From positions 1 through 43,450 of the forward strand of contig DATLFM010000112.1 of assembly GCA_035541015.1 (NCBI GenBank): a stretch of DNA of 43,450 bases. The letters run 5' to 3'. Below the pieces are notes generated by a model, which was given only the letters and a program-made list of their open reading frames with translations, had not been told where the DNA came from and searched no databases. The DNA is from Candidatus Thermoplasmatota archaeon (lineage in GTDB: Archaea; Thermoplasmatota; SW-10-69-26; JACQPN01; JAIVGT01). Position numbers and translations under genes: made by a program. Positions 32,010 to 42,219 of this stretch are shown here, piece by piece; position 1 is the stretch's first letter, and every line of letters begins with the position of its first letter.

Positions 32010-32873
32010 ATGGCAACCCGAATTTTGCCGATCAAGCCAACCGGAGCGAGCAACACGAACACCAGCCGCCTTCTCTACGCATGGATGGACCCGGTCCACC
32101 TCGAACAACAAGTCGGGCCGCACGTCTACCCGTCGATCCAGGCGCAACACGCCGCTGCGTGGCAAGCGCGGCTGGCGTTGCCGCAGGCGGCGCCGCCGCG
32201 ACCCATTCTCCAGTCGCTGACGGATGCCGCGGAACTCGCATGGGCTCAGGAAGTTGCAAGCCAGCCCGCATTCCAGAAAGCGTTTGGACACCCGCCGGGC
32301 GCGTTTTCCTTCGCGCGCGTTCCGATCGAGGCGCTTGTCACGTTCCAGCCGTGGCTTCACCCCTACCACACGCCGGTGCCGACGGAAGGCCTGGATATCT
32401 TCAAGTGGTGCCTACCCAAGGAATTCACCGTAACCAGTGAGATGAACGTGGAGGCCGGCACCGACGGAATCCCCCGACGCATGGTGATGGCCACGGACGA
32501 CCCCAGCGCGATCCTCCAAGTCGCCATGACGCCTGTAGGTTTGGCGCTTGGCGCTGGACCCCGGCTCAACTGGGTGCAGGTTGTGGACGTTCAGGGCATG
32601 TACGTGCTGAAAAACGGCTACCACCGCGTTGCGGCGCTTCACGCAGCCGGCCACACGGAGGTTCCAGCCGTCGTGACATCGGCGGCCCGACTCGAGGAAG
32701 TCGTTTTACCCGCCCCCGGATTCTTCAACGCGGGGTACTTGGCGGGACTTCCACGAAAACCGATGGTGGCCGATTTCCAAAACCCGTCCTTCGTGGTCGA
32801 CGTTCCGCATGGCAAGCAGAAACGGGTGATCGAGGTTCGCTTCGATGTGGCCTCGTTCAATGTGCCCGTGTAG
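32010..32873 (+). CDS. ParB/sulfiredoxin-fold-like protein
   Basis: The product is 287 residues from ATG 32010. The recognisable part is near residues 195-217: YVLKNGYHRVAALHAAGHTEVPAVV. This matches the G-x-H/R-R-x-x-A-x-x-x-x-G-x-x-x-V-P-A-x-V pattern of ParB/Srx-fold domains, which bind or hydrolyse nucleotides and in some families cut DNA. The preceding region (PKEFTVTSEMNVEAGTDGIPRRMVMA) may supply the first strands. No HTH is seen. The small membrane-protein gene starts 9 bp after it, so the two are an operon. The role is unknown; the defence-island setting suggests nucleotide or DNA processing. Confidence 0.55.
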   Translation: MATRILPIKPTGASNTNTSRLLYAWMDPVHLEQQVGPHVYPSIQAQHAAAWQARLALPQAAPPRPILQSLTDAAELAWAQEVASQPAFQKAFGHPPGAFSFARVPIEALVTFQPWLHPYHTPVPTEGLDIFKWCLPKEFTVTSEMNVEAGTDGIPRRMVMATDDPSAILQVAMTPVGLALGAGPRLNWVQVVDVQGMYVLKNGYHRVAALHAAGHTEVPAVVTSAARLEEVVLPAPGFFNAGYLAGLPRKPMVADFQNPSFVVDVPHGKQKRVIEVRFDVASFNVPV

Positions 32874-32882
32874 GAGATTAGC

Positions 32883-33062
32883 ATGTCGAGCATCCCTGAA
32901 TCGGTGATTTATCTCGCCGTCTTCGTGGTGGCCTTTGTGATCATGTTTGCCCTTGGTTCGTCCTTTTGGCCAGAACCAAATAGCCGTCCGCTCTTCGGCC
33001 TGATCTTCGGAATCTGTGCAACGGGCGGTGGTACCGTGGTGATCAAGTGGATCATTAAGTAG
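32883..33062 (+). CDS. 59-residue two-helix membrane protein
   Basis: ATG 32883 follows GGAG in the 9-bp gap after the ParB-like gene. Helices VIYLAVFVVAFVIMFALGSSF and LFGLIFGICATGGGTVVIKWI are joined by a short polar loop (WPEPNSRP). The 3' end overlaps the hsdS stop convergently by 8 bp. No family is recognised. It is the fourth tiny membrane protein of the island. Confidence 0.55.
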   Translation: MSSIPESVIYLAVFVVAFVIMFALGSSFWPEPNSRPLFGLIFGICATGGGTVVIKWIIK

Positions 33063-34375
33063 TCCGCACGGCCACCTTCGATGGAACACGAACCTCTCCC
33101 GAAATGAGCTTCGGCAGCAGCGCGTCGCGAAGCGCGGCAAGCGTGTAGCCTTGCTCGCAGTTCGCTCGAATGCGCGCGAAGAGCCGGTCCGCCGCCTTCG
33201 CGAAAGCCCGCATCGGCTCGGGAGGAGGTACGACCACCTTTACCGAATCAAATGTGGCGCGCGTGATCGTGCTGAAGACCGACCCATGTGTATTCTGCTT
33301 GAGCACACGGATGGCTTGGCGAAGCACGTAGTACGTGAAGACGTCCGAGCAATCCGTGCCGCGCACGCCGAAGCATGACTGGTTCATCGCCATTGGGACC
33401 CCCACAAGCGCGAGTTTGCCCACCGTGCCTCGGGCGGTGATTATCGTGGTTCCCACAGGCAATACCTGCGCTGCGCTGTTGTCCACGCCTGCCTGTGTGA
33501 TGCCTTCCTCTGTCCAGAGGACGAACACATCGGAATCCGCCGGGGTATCCCGAACGGAGAACCACGGAATCTCGCCATTCCAGTAGGACGGGTCACTACG
33601 TTTCGGAGTGCCGCCGCTCAGGATGTGGATGAAGGACGAGAGCGGCGCCACCCCCCACCCCCCTGGCACCTCCCCAATCTCCGACTCGACGAACCGATCC
33701 GGAAACAGCGCCTCCACTTCCGGCGGCAACCCCGTTTCCCGCCTCTCCATCTTCGCCCGCACTGGCTCGAAGTCCACAAACCAGCTCTTGAAAATGGCCC
33801 GCGCCATCTCTTCGAGCGTCTGATTCATGCGCCGGTTGAGTTCGATCTTGTCGTCGAGGGTGCCAAGGACGTGGGCGATGGCGCGTTGTTCGTGGACGGG
33901 CGGGAGACCAAAGGTGAAGCCTTCAATTCGCGCGGGGGAAGTGTGGAGAATCTTGGTGCCGCTCGCAGATATGACAAGCTCACGGTTGAAGGCGGGAGAC
34001 AGGAAAAGCCAATACAGGTAGGAGGAATCGACGCGAGTGCTATCGCGAACAACCACCCGTCCCAGGCGCTGATTGTGCAAGTACACGCGGCCATCTTCTG
34101 GGACGCGGGCGGGAATGCCCAAAATCTCACCACCGGGTGTTTGACAGGTCATAATGAGAAGCGTATCTCGCGGTTCCAACTCGAATTCTTTCGGGTAGTC
34201 ACCTCGATACTCTTTGAATTGAGTTTCAGCGAAGCGGAAGCCGCCCGTGTAGCGAAAATTCCCGACGCCAACCACAATCGGCCGGCCAGTGAGTTCTTCA
34301 TTGTAGAACTCGCTTTTGAAAGGCCATCCATGCTTGATCTCCACGAGGTCGCCGAGTCGGGTCAGGGTCCATCCT

Positions 34376-34386
<11 letters not shown>
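33055..34386 (-). CDS. hsdS: Type I restriction-modification specificity subunit HsdS
   Basis: The product is 443 residues from ATG 34386, which overlaps the hsdM stop by 11 bp; the longer in-frame start at 34413 is less likely. It has the standard two-target-recognition-domain plan. TRD1 starts [19 protein letters not shown]. The first conserved helix region is [32 protein letters not shown] (as motifs around residues 175-210) with [16 protein letters not shown]2 starts [22 protein letters not shown], and the C-terminal conserved region has [21 protein letters not shown]. HsdS sets the DNA target for both HsdM and HsdR. The frame is intact. Confidence 0.95.
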
Positions 34387-35977
<1,591 letters not shown>

Positions 35978-36004
35978 TTCCCTCCCCCCGATGCCACTTC
36001 TTCC

Positions 36005-37462
36005 CTACCCGTACCTCACGCTCACGTTCTTCACGCGCGTGTAGTGCTGCAAGGCCCCAATCCCTTGCTCTCGTCCCAACCCCGATTCCTTGTACCCGCC
36101 AAAGGGCGTCATGGGGAACGTGACGGGGCCCTCGTTCACCATGACCATGCCGGACTCCAACTGGCGCGCGACGGTGTGCGCCGTGCCGACGTTGCCCGTC
36201 CAGACGGAGGCGGCAAGGCCAAAGCTCGAGTCGTTGGCGATCTTGACGGCCTCCTCGGGCGTCTCGAAGGTGAGCACGGAGAGGACCGGGCCGAAGATCT
36301 CCTCGCGCGCGATGCGCATGGACGGTTTGACGCCGTCGAAGATGGTGGGCGTCACGAACGATCCCTTTGCAAGGGCGCCCTCGTCGAGCGCTTTGCCGCC
36401 CGTGGCAAGCCGCGCGCCCTCGTCGCGTCCGGTCTTCACGTAGTCGAGCACGCGCCGCTGCTGCTCGGGCCCGCACACCGGCCCCATCTGGCTCGTCTCC
36501 AGGACGCCCGGGCCCACGCGCAGGCCTTCGGCGAACTTCCGCACGCGCGCCACGACGTCGTCGTGGACCGAGGCGTGCACGAGCAAGCGCGACCCGGCCC
36601 AGCACATCTGGCCGGCGTTCGCAAAGATGCCAAAGCCCACGCCCTTTGCAGCCTTGTCGAGGTCGGCGTCCGGGAAGACGACCTGGGGGCCCTTTCCCCC
36701 AAGCTCGAGGCAAACCTGCTTGATGCCGCGCGCGGCGACCTCGAAGACCTGGCGGCCCGTTTCGACGCTTCCGGTGAAGGTGACGCCGTCGACCATCGGG
36801 TGCGAAGCGAGCGCTTCGCCCACCGTGCGACCGCCGCCGGTCACGACGTTGAACACGCCGGGCGGGAAGCCGGCCTGCTCCGTGAGCTCGGCCAGGTGCA
36901 GGAGCGACAGCGGCGTGAGGCTCGCGGGCTTGGCGACGACCGTGTTGCCGGCGGCAAGCGCGGGCGCGATCGAGCGCGACGAAAGCAGGAGCGGGTAGTT
37001 CCAGGGCGCGATGTGCGCCGTCACGCCAAGCGGCTCGCGCAGCGTGTAGTTGACGCGCGGGCCGGGCACGGGGATGGATTCGCCCTCGATCTTGTCGGCA
37101 AGGCCGCCGTAGTACTCGAAGAGCCAAGCCGTGTAGGCGACGTCGCCCTTGGCCTCGCGAAGCGTCTTTCCGTTGTCGAGCGTTTCGACCTCGGCGAGCT
37201 TGTTGAGGTTCGCGCGGACGAGCGAGGCGAGCTTCCAGAGAAGGCGCCCCCGCTCGGACGGGTCCATGCGCGACCACGCCTGCGAGCGGAACGCCTCGTG
37301 GGCGGTGCGCACGGCCTGGTCGGCCTCGTCCTTCCCGCCGGAAGCGACCTTGGCCAGAAGCTCGCCCGTGGCCGGATCGCGCGTGTCGAAGGTCTTGCCG
37401 CCGGGCGCTTCGATCCACTTTCCGCCGATGAACATCGGGTAGCTCTTGCGATCGAGGGGCAT
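36005..37462 (-). CDS. Aldehyde dehydrogenase family protein
   Basis: The product is 485 residues from ATG 37462. This start is preferred over ATG 37486 because a TATA box at 37495-37506 predicts a transcript start near 37474, and GGAGG lies 7 nt before 37462. Family motifs: LELGGKGPQVVFPDAD (catalytic Glu), FANAGQMCWAGSRLLV (nucleophile Cys in the Q-M-C segment), GPEEIFGPVL-type REEIFGPVLSVLTF, and NDSSFGLAASVWT. It oxidises aldehydes to acids with NAD(P)+ in the cytosol. The EGPVTFPMTPFGGYKESGLGRE ending (motif around residues 455-475) is like betaine or gamma-aminobutyraldehyde dehydrogenases; substrate not proven. Confidence 0.95.
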   Translation of the reverse strand: MPLDRKSYPMFIGGKWIEAPGGKTFDTRDPATGELLAKVASGGKDEADQAVRTAHEAFRSQAWSRMDPSERGRLLWKLASLVRANLNKLAEVETLDNGKTLREAKGDVAYTAWLFEYYGGLADKIEGESIPVPGPRVNYTLREPLGVTAHIAPWNYPLLLSSRSIAPALAAGNTVVAKPASLTPLSLLHLAELTEQAGFPPGVFNVVTGGGRTVGEALASHPMVDGVTFTGSVETGRQVFEVAARGIKQVCLELGGKGPQVVFPDADLDKAAKGVGFGIFANAGQMCWAGSRLLVHASVHDDVVARVRKFAEGLRVGPGVLETSQMGPVCGPEQQRRVLDYVKTGRDEGARLATGGKALDEGALAKGSFVTPTIFDGVKPSMRIAREEIFGPVLSVLTFETPEEAVKIANDSSFGLAASVWTGNVGTAHTVARQLESGMVMVNEGPVTFPMTPFGGYKESGLGREQGIGALQHYTRVKNVSVRYG

Positions 37463-37494
37463 GACCTGCCTCCGGATGCGCCCCATTGCTACCT

Positions 37495-37506
37495 GGGTAT
37501 AAAAGG
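37495..37506 (-). promoter_or_regulatory. TATA box of the aldehyde dehydrogenase gene
   Basis: CCTTTTATACCC on the minus strand, a strong archaeal site with CC before the T-run, centred about 39 bp before ATG 37462. Confidence 0.65.
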
Positions 37507-37609
37507 AATCGGTCGGCGTCTATCAAAATGCGCAAGTGAAACCGCGATCGCGGTAGGGCTTCCGCGCGGCCACACGAATGTGCGCACGAGGCGGCGAGAT
37601 TCCGACCAG

Positions 37610-37664
37610 CGCTGCATCAGAAGAAGGGGTTCGAATGAATCCACTCGATCGAGGTGATGCAGCG
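37610..37664. promoter_or_regulatory. 10-bp inverted repeat upstream of thyX
   Basis: CGCTGCATCA (37610-37619) and TGATGCAGCG (37655-37664) are perfectly complementary across 35 nt. The remainder of 37507-37783 holds a TATA-like TTCTTAAAG at 37681-37689, which is the likely thyX promoter. The dyad lies just before it, so it is a better candidate for an operator than for a leader structure. Confidence 0.35.
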
Positions 37665-37783
37665 GAAATGAGGGGGTGGTTCTTAAAGTCGAGGAGTTCC
37701 CTCAAGAATCCGCTGGCCGCACGCCGGGCGAGTCTCGTCGGTTCCCGACCGAGGATGGGACTCAATTGAAAAGGGGGGAGGGG

Positions 37784-39364
37784 ATGGGTAGTACGTTGCA
37801 AATGAAGTCGGGAACCGGGACCGCCGACGCCCCGCTTGTGACCGGGGAGCCCATCGTGAAGCTCCTCGCCTTCACGGACCAGCCGTTTGGCATAAGCGTC
37901 GCCTCCGCACGCACTTGCTACAGCCCCACGCTCCGATTTGCGAGCGAGTCGACGCCCGAGCAGCGCGAGCGCATCGGAAAGAGCATCTACGAAGCGGGCC
38001 ACCACACGCCCTTCCAGCACCCCACGTTCGTGTTCGGCCTCGAGAACGTGAGCCGCCAGTTCGTCTGGTCGTTCCTTCACAGCCACCCGTTCTACAACAG
38101 CGAGCAATCGAGCCAACGGTACGTGGTCTTGCACGAGGCCAAGGTGCACGTCCCGCCATTGTCGGGCGAGGCCCGATCCGTCTACGAGCAGGCCGTGCTG
38201 CAAGCCTGGCGGGCCTACGCCGACCTGTCGCGCATCCTCGATCGGGACACGCGCCGCATCCAAGCCCCGCTGTCGCGCATCAAGGGCCAGAACGAGAAGC
38301 AGATCGCCAAGGAGGCCGAGAAGAAGGCCATCGAGACCGCGCGCTACGTCGTGCCGGTCGCCGCGTTCACCTCGATGTACCACACGGTGAGCGGCATCGA
38401 GCTCAAGCGGTACGTTCGCATGGCAAATTCGGGCGACTGCCCGACGGAGACGCGGGCCATCGTGGCCAAGATGGCCGACGAGGTCCGGCGGGTGGATCCG
38501 GATTTCTTCCTCGTGGGCGACGACGCGCTCCCCGAGGGGGACGTCGTCGAGAACCGCGCCATCGTCCCGCCCGATCCCGAATTTGCCGCCCGCTTCGACC
38601 GCGAGCTCGGCGAGGGCTGCGCGAAGCTCGTCGCGTTTGACCCCAACGCCGAGACGATCCTCGCGCAGGCCGTGCGGGAGGTCCTGGGCGCCTCGCCCGC
38701 CGAGCTTTCCGACGACGCGGCCCTCGCGCTTGCCCTCGATCCGGCCAAGAACCCGCATCTCCTGGACACGCTCAACGCTTGGACGCACAGCCCGATCCTG
38801 CGCGCGCTGTCGCACGTCAACTACACCTTCCGCAAGAAGATCAGCCACGCGGCCGACAGCCAGGACCAGCGCCACCGCACGGTACCCGCGAGCCGCCCGC
38901 TCCTCACGCGGGTGCACACGCGCGAGCCGGACTACATCACGCCCGAGATCGTCGCGCGCAACCCGGAGGCCAAGCGCGTGTACGACGCGACCATGCGCGC
39001 GCTCTGGGACGCGAAGAACCGCCTGCTCGACCTTGGCGTGCCCGCCGAGTTCGCCTGTTACCTCCTCCCGAACGCGACGGCCGTCCGCTACACGCAGACG
39101 GGAAGCCTCCTGCACCTCCTGCACAAGTGGCGCATGCGCACGTGCTTCCTCGCGCAGATGGAGATCTACCAGGCGAGCATGGAGGAGATCGCGCAGGTCG
39201 CCGCGGTCCACCCGCGCTTGACGTCCCACATCGGTCCGCCTTGCTATTTCCGCAAGGGCTTTGCAAGCCTCCACAAGGAGCTCGAAGGGCCCTGCCCCGA
39301 GGGGCCGCGGTGGTGCGGCATCCGCGTGTGGAACAACTTCCCGAAGGTTCGAAGGCCGATCTAG
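37784..39364 (+). CDS. thyX: FAD-dependent thymidylate synthase, tandem-domain ThyX
   Basis: The product is 526 residues from ATG 37784, preceded by a very strong GGGGGGAGGGG; the frame is open further upstream but without support. Classic ThyX is about 220-250 residues, so this is a two-copy form. The first half has YEAGHHTPFQHPTFVF and SRQFVWSFLHSHPFYNSEQSSQRYV, where the RHR of the ThyX motif has become HSH. The second half has DQRHRTVPASR (RHR at 363-365) and the C-terminal dUMP-site region LLHLLHKWRMRTCFLAQMEI. ThyX methylates dUMP with methylene-folate and FADH2. The split of motif residues between halves suggests one pseudo-symmetric functional unit. Convergent 4-bp overlap with the next gene. 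Confidence 0.9.
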   Translation: MGSTLQMKSGTGTADAPLVTGEPIVKLLAFTDQPFGISVASARTCYSPTLRFASESTPEQRERIGKSIYEAGHHTPFQHPTFVFGLENVSRQFVWSFLHSHPFYNSEQSSQRYVVLHEAKVHVPPLSGEARSVYEQAVLQAWRAYADLSRILDRDTRRIQAPLSRIKGQNEKQIAKEAEKKAIETARYVVPVAAFTSMYHTVSGIELKRYVRMANSGDCPTETRAIVAKMADEVRRVDPDFFLVGDDALPEGDVVENRAIVPPDPEFAARFDRELGEGCAKLVAFDPNAETILAQAVREVLGASPAELSDDAALALALDPAKNPHLLDTLNAWTHSPILRALSHVNYTFRKKISHAADSQDQRHRTVPASRPLLTRVHTREPDYITPEIVARNPEAKRVYDATMRALWDAKNRLLDLGVPAEFACYLLPNATAVRYTQTGSLLHLLHKWRMRTCFLAQMEIYQASMEEIAQVAAVHPRLTSHIGPPCYFRKGFASLHKELEGPCPEGPRWCGIRVWNNFPKVRRPI

Positions 39365-39897
39365 AACACGACCTCGCTCTCGGCCACGCCCGCTTCGTGG
39401 TTGGCCTCGCGCGCCATGAGGAACAGGAGGTCCGAAAGCCGGTTGAGGTAGACGACGGCCTCGGGCGCCACCGCGTCGGGCTCGGCCTCCCGCAGGCGGA
39501 TCACGGCCCGCTCGGCGCGACGGCAGACCGTCCGCGAGAAGTGGAGGTGCGAGCCCGCGGGCGAGCCGCCGGGCAGGACGAAGCGGCGAAGCGGCGGCAG
39601 GACCGCTTCGAGGACGTCGATCTCGGCGTCCAGGCGCTGCGCGTGCGCCTTGCCCAAGCGCGGCCCCCCTTTGGCGCTTGAAAGGTCCGCGCCAAGGTCG
39701 AAGAGCTCGCGTTGCATCCGACGAAGGGACGAAGCGATCTTGCGCGGCGCGCCGGCCGCAAGGGCGACGCCAAGGGCCGCGTTGAGCTCGTCGACGGCGC
39801 CAAACGCCTCGATCTGAAGCGACGTCTTTCGGACGCGCCGGCCGTCGGCAAGGCCGGTTTCGCCCTTGTCACCCGTGCCCGTCGCGATGCGCGACAT
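39361..39897 (-). CDS. PduO-type cob(I)alamin adenosyltransferase
   Basis: The product is 178 residues from ATG 39897. It matches PduO-type adenosyltransferases: the N-terminal ATP motif TGTGDKGETGL, the DELNAALGVALA helix, ELFDLGADLSS, RTVCRRAERAVI and YLNRLSDLLFLMAREAN. It transfers adenosyl from ATP to cob(I)alamin to form coenzyme B12. It starts 7 bp after the MetE-like gene and ends the three-gene operon. Its presence implies that the cell makes or salvages B12, although the two upstream genes are the cobalamin-independent MetE type. Confidence 0.92.
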   Translation of the reverse strand: MSRIATGTGDKGETGLADGRRVRKTSLQIEAFGAVDELNAALGVALAAGAPRKIASSLRRMQRELFDLGADLSSAKGGPRLGKAHAQRLDAEIDVLEAVLPPLRRFVLPGGSPAGSHLHFSRTVCRRAERAVIRLREAEPDAVAPEAVVYLNRLSDLLFLMAREANHEAGVAESEVVF

Positions 39898-39904
39898 GCG
39901 TCTC

Positions 39905-41062
39905 CTAGAGGCTCTTGCGCGCCCGCTGCGCGCCCTCGGCAAGCGCCGCAAGCTTCGCAAAGGTGGTCTCCCACGTTCGCGTGCGCAGGCCGCAGTCGGG
40001 GTTGGCAAAGACGCGCTCGGCGCCGAGCTTGTCGGCGGCGTACAGCAGGCGGTCGCGCACGAGCTCGGGGGTTTCGACGAAGTCCGAGTGGACGTCGAGC
40101 ACGCCAAGGCCGACGGCGCGGTCGTCGTTGTACTCCTCCATGAGCTCGAGGAACGCGTAGCCGGGCCGGTCCTCCCGCCGCGTGCCGGGCTTGCGGCTGT
40201 CGCGGTTGGCAAACTCCATCGCGTACTGCTTGCAGCTGCGCATCTCGAGGATCTGGGGGAAGAGGCGCTTGTACTCGGAGAAGCAGAGGTGCACGGAGTG
40301 GTAGCCCGGAAGGCCCCGGACGGTCTCTTCGAAGCTTTCGACGAAGATGTCCGTCTCGTCGTACTTCGTCGTGGCCGCGGGCTCGTCGATCTGGATCCTT
40401 GTCGCGCCGGCCTTCACGAGGGCCTCCACGGTCGGGCGGACGAGGTTCTTTGCGATGGCGACGGCAAGCTCGCGCTTGGCGTCGTGGCGGGCCTGCTTGG
40501 AGAGGCGGTCGCCGTGGGCAAGCTTGCGCTCGTAGAACTCGTTGAAGCTCCAGTCGGCAAGCGTGAAGGCGCCCGTCACGGGGACCTTGATCTCGCGCCG
40601 CGCGTTCGTGCGGATGAAGTCGAACTCGCTCGTGTGGTAGGGCTTCTTCAAGCCGGGCGTCGCGACGCAGGCGGCCTTGAGGTAGTACTTGTTGTCCCAG
40701 CTTCGGACGTGGCCCAGGAACTTGAAGCCCTTGGCGTTCTCGATGGGGTACTGGTACATCTCGGCGCGGCGCTGCTCGCCGTCCCAGACGAGATCGAGGC
40801 CCGAGGCCTCGAGGAAACGGATGCCGTAGAGCGCGGAGAAGTCCTCCACGGCCTTCTTGTCCTTGGCGCTGCGCGTGCGCTTGCGCAGGAGCTTCCCGAG
40901 GGTCTCCTGCTCGGCGGCGGGGATCCCGATCTTCTTGCCCCACTTTCGGGCCTCGGAGAGGTCCTTGTCCTCGATCTTCTTGCCCTGCCGGTACTTCACT
41001 CGCCAGCCGGGCTTGGCGATGCTTCCGATCTCCTGCGTCGCAAACTGCCGCGGGACGGTCAT
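39905..41062 (-). CDS. MetE C-terminal-type catalytic protein, methionine synthase
   Basis: The product is 385 residues from ATG 41062, overlapping the previous stop as ATGA. The zinc site of cobalamin-independent methionine synthase is complete: H258-x-C260 in VHLCFSEY, E283 in MEFANRD and C357 in NPDCGLRTR. The substrate-site IQIDEPA (224-229) and the final DVHSDFVETPE are also present. It methylates homocysteine to methionine. The short archaeal form lacks the folate-binding N-terminal domain; such core enzymes (Mes families, from memory) are thought to use donors other than methyl-folate. Its partner is encoded immediately upstream. Confidence 0.88.
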   Translation of the reverse strand: MTVPRQFATQEIGSIAKPGWRVKYRQGKKIEDKDLSEARKWGKKIGIPAAEQETLGKLLRKRTRSAKDKKAVEDFSALYGIRFLEASGLDLVWDGEQRRAEMYQYPIENAKGFKFLGHVRSWDNKYYLKAACVATPGLKKPYHTSEFDFIRTNARREIKVPVTGAFTLADWSFNEFYERKLAHGDRLSKQARHDAKRELAVAIAKNLVRPTVEALVKAGATRIQIDEPAATTKYDETDIFVESFEETVRGLPGYHSVHLCFSEYKRLFPQILEMRSCKQYAMEFANRDSRKPGTRREDRPGYAFLELMEEYNDDRAVGLGVLDVHSDFVETPELVRDRLLYAADKLGAERVFANPDCGLRTRTWETTFAKLAALAEGAQRARKSL

Positions 41063-42039
41063 GCGGCCACCGCCTTCTGGCGCGCGACCTTGGCCGCCGC
41101 GCGCGCGAGGTTCGAGAGCTTGCGGTCCGCAAGCGCGCGGGGGAGGAACTCGAGCTCGCAGGTGGGCGCAAGCACGAGCTCGCGCACCCCGGCCTCGCGG
41201 GCGAGGTTCCGCGCCGTCTCGGCGATCTCGTCGGGGGTCTCCAGCAGGCTCGACCGGGCGTCCACGATGCCGGCCTGAAGGCCGCGCGTGAGGCGCGCGG
41301 CGCGAAGCTCGGGAAGGGGCGTCTCGTACAGGTCCACGCCGACGTAGTCGACCGGCAGGTCGTCGAGGTCGCGGAGGATGGGGCCCGCGTTTCCAAACTG
41401 CGTGTGGTAGACGGTCGTCGAGCCGTCGGCCGCCTCCACGATGCGCGAGACGGCGCGACGCAGGGCCATCCATTCCTCGCGGTCGGGCGGGAGGACCGAG
41501 ACGGCCGGGTCGGTGAGCTGGATCCACGAGGGGCCGGCCGCGTGGATGCGGGCGGCTTCCTTCGCCAGCACCTCGCCGAAGGCCGCGATGAGCTCGACCG
41601 AACTTCCGTAGTGCCGGTCGTCGCACATCTTGGCAAAGGCGTAGGGCGACGGGAGAAACGCCTTCCAGGCGACGGCCTTGGGGCGCGGGGCAAGCGTCGT
41701 GACGACCGGGCGCTTGGACGCGGCGAGAGCGCCGTTCACGACCGGGCGCTTGTAGAATGTGTTGTTGTCGAAGTACCGGGTGAGCGAGCCCACTTCAAGG
41801 CCGGGGACGGACTCCGCGAATGGGCGGAAGATGTCCTGGGTCGCGAACTCGCCGTCCGTGACGGGATCGATCGCGAGCTTCTTTTGCAGGGCAAGGAGCG
41901 CTTTCACGTCACGCGAGCGGACGCGGTCCAGGGCGGCGTCGTCGATGCGGCGGCGGTCGTGGTCGCGCGTGGCAGCGACGAGTTCCTCGGAACGTGCATG
42001 GATGCCGGAAAGCGCGGCGCGGACGGACGTACTCGTCAC
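41059..42039 (-). CDS. MetE N-terminal-like partner protein
   Basis: The product is 326 residues from GTG 42039, preceded by TTGAGG. It is a beta-alpha-barrel of the MetE/UROD-like type with VTDGEFATQDIF, SWIQLTDPAVSV and LVLAPTCELEFLPR. The catalytic metal motif is degenerate: HTQ at 212-214 instead of HxC, and LTDPA instead of IDEPA. It therefore likely supports the downstream catalytic protein, perhaps by presenting the methyl donor. The 4-bp overlap gives strict coupling. A TATA-like TACTAATAG lies about 45 bp upstream on the minus strand. Confidence 0.82.
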   Translation of the reverse strand: MTSTSVRAALSGIHARSEELVAATRDHDRRRIDDAALDRVRSRDVKALLALQKKLAIDPVTDGEFATQDIFRPFAESVPGLEVGSLTRYFDNNTFYKRPVVNGALAASKRPVVTTLAPRPKAVAWKAFLPSPYAFAKMCDDRHYGSSVELIAAFGEVLAKEAARIHAAGPSWIQLTDPAVSVLPPDREEWMALRRAVSRIVEAADGSTTVYHTQFGNAGPILRDLDDLPVDYVGVDLYETPLPELRAARLTRGLQAGIVDARSSLLETPDEIAETARNLAREAGVRELVLAPTCELEFLPRALADRKLSNLARAAAKVARQKAVAA

Positions 42040-42219
42040 CTCAAGCGGCCCGGGTCGGGCGCGCCGGGAACCCTCGGCACGCTATTAGTACATTTCGAGC
42101 CACCGATGCTTGCAATGCATATCGCGCGAATGCAGTCATGCGCGTTGAGGCGGGCGCGCGGGGCTCCTGCGGGGCGCGTCCCCCAAAGTTCTTCCGAAGG
42201 CGCGACCCGCCCCGATCGC

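Noticed and set aside
36005-36007. TAG between aldehyde dehydrogenase and hsdM, in one frame, as a readthrough or pyrrolysine codon
   Set aside because: The aldehyde dehydrogenase ends at its normal length and hsdM begins with a normal N-terminus plus ribosome site, so a fusion is not needed.
37584-37660. tRNA-like segment with GGGGTTCGAAT
   Set aside because: It resembles a T-arm but there are no matching acceptor or anticodon arms.
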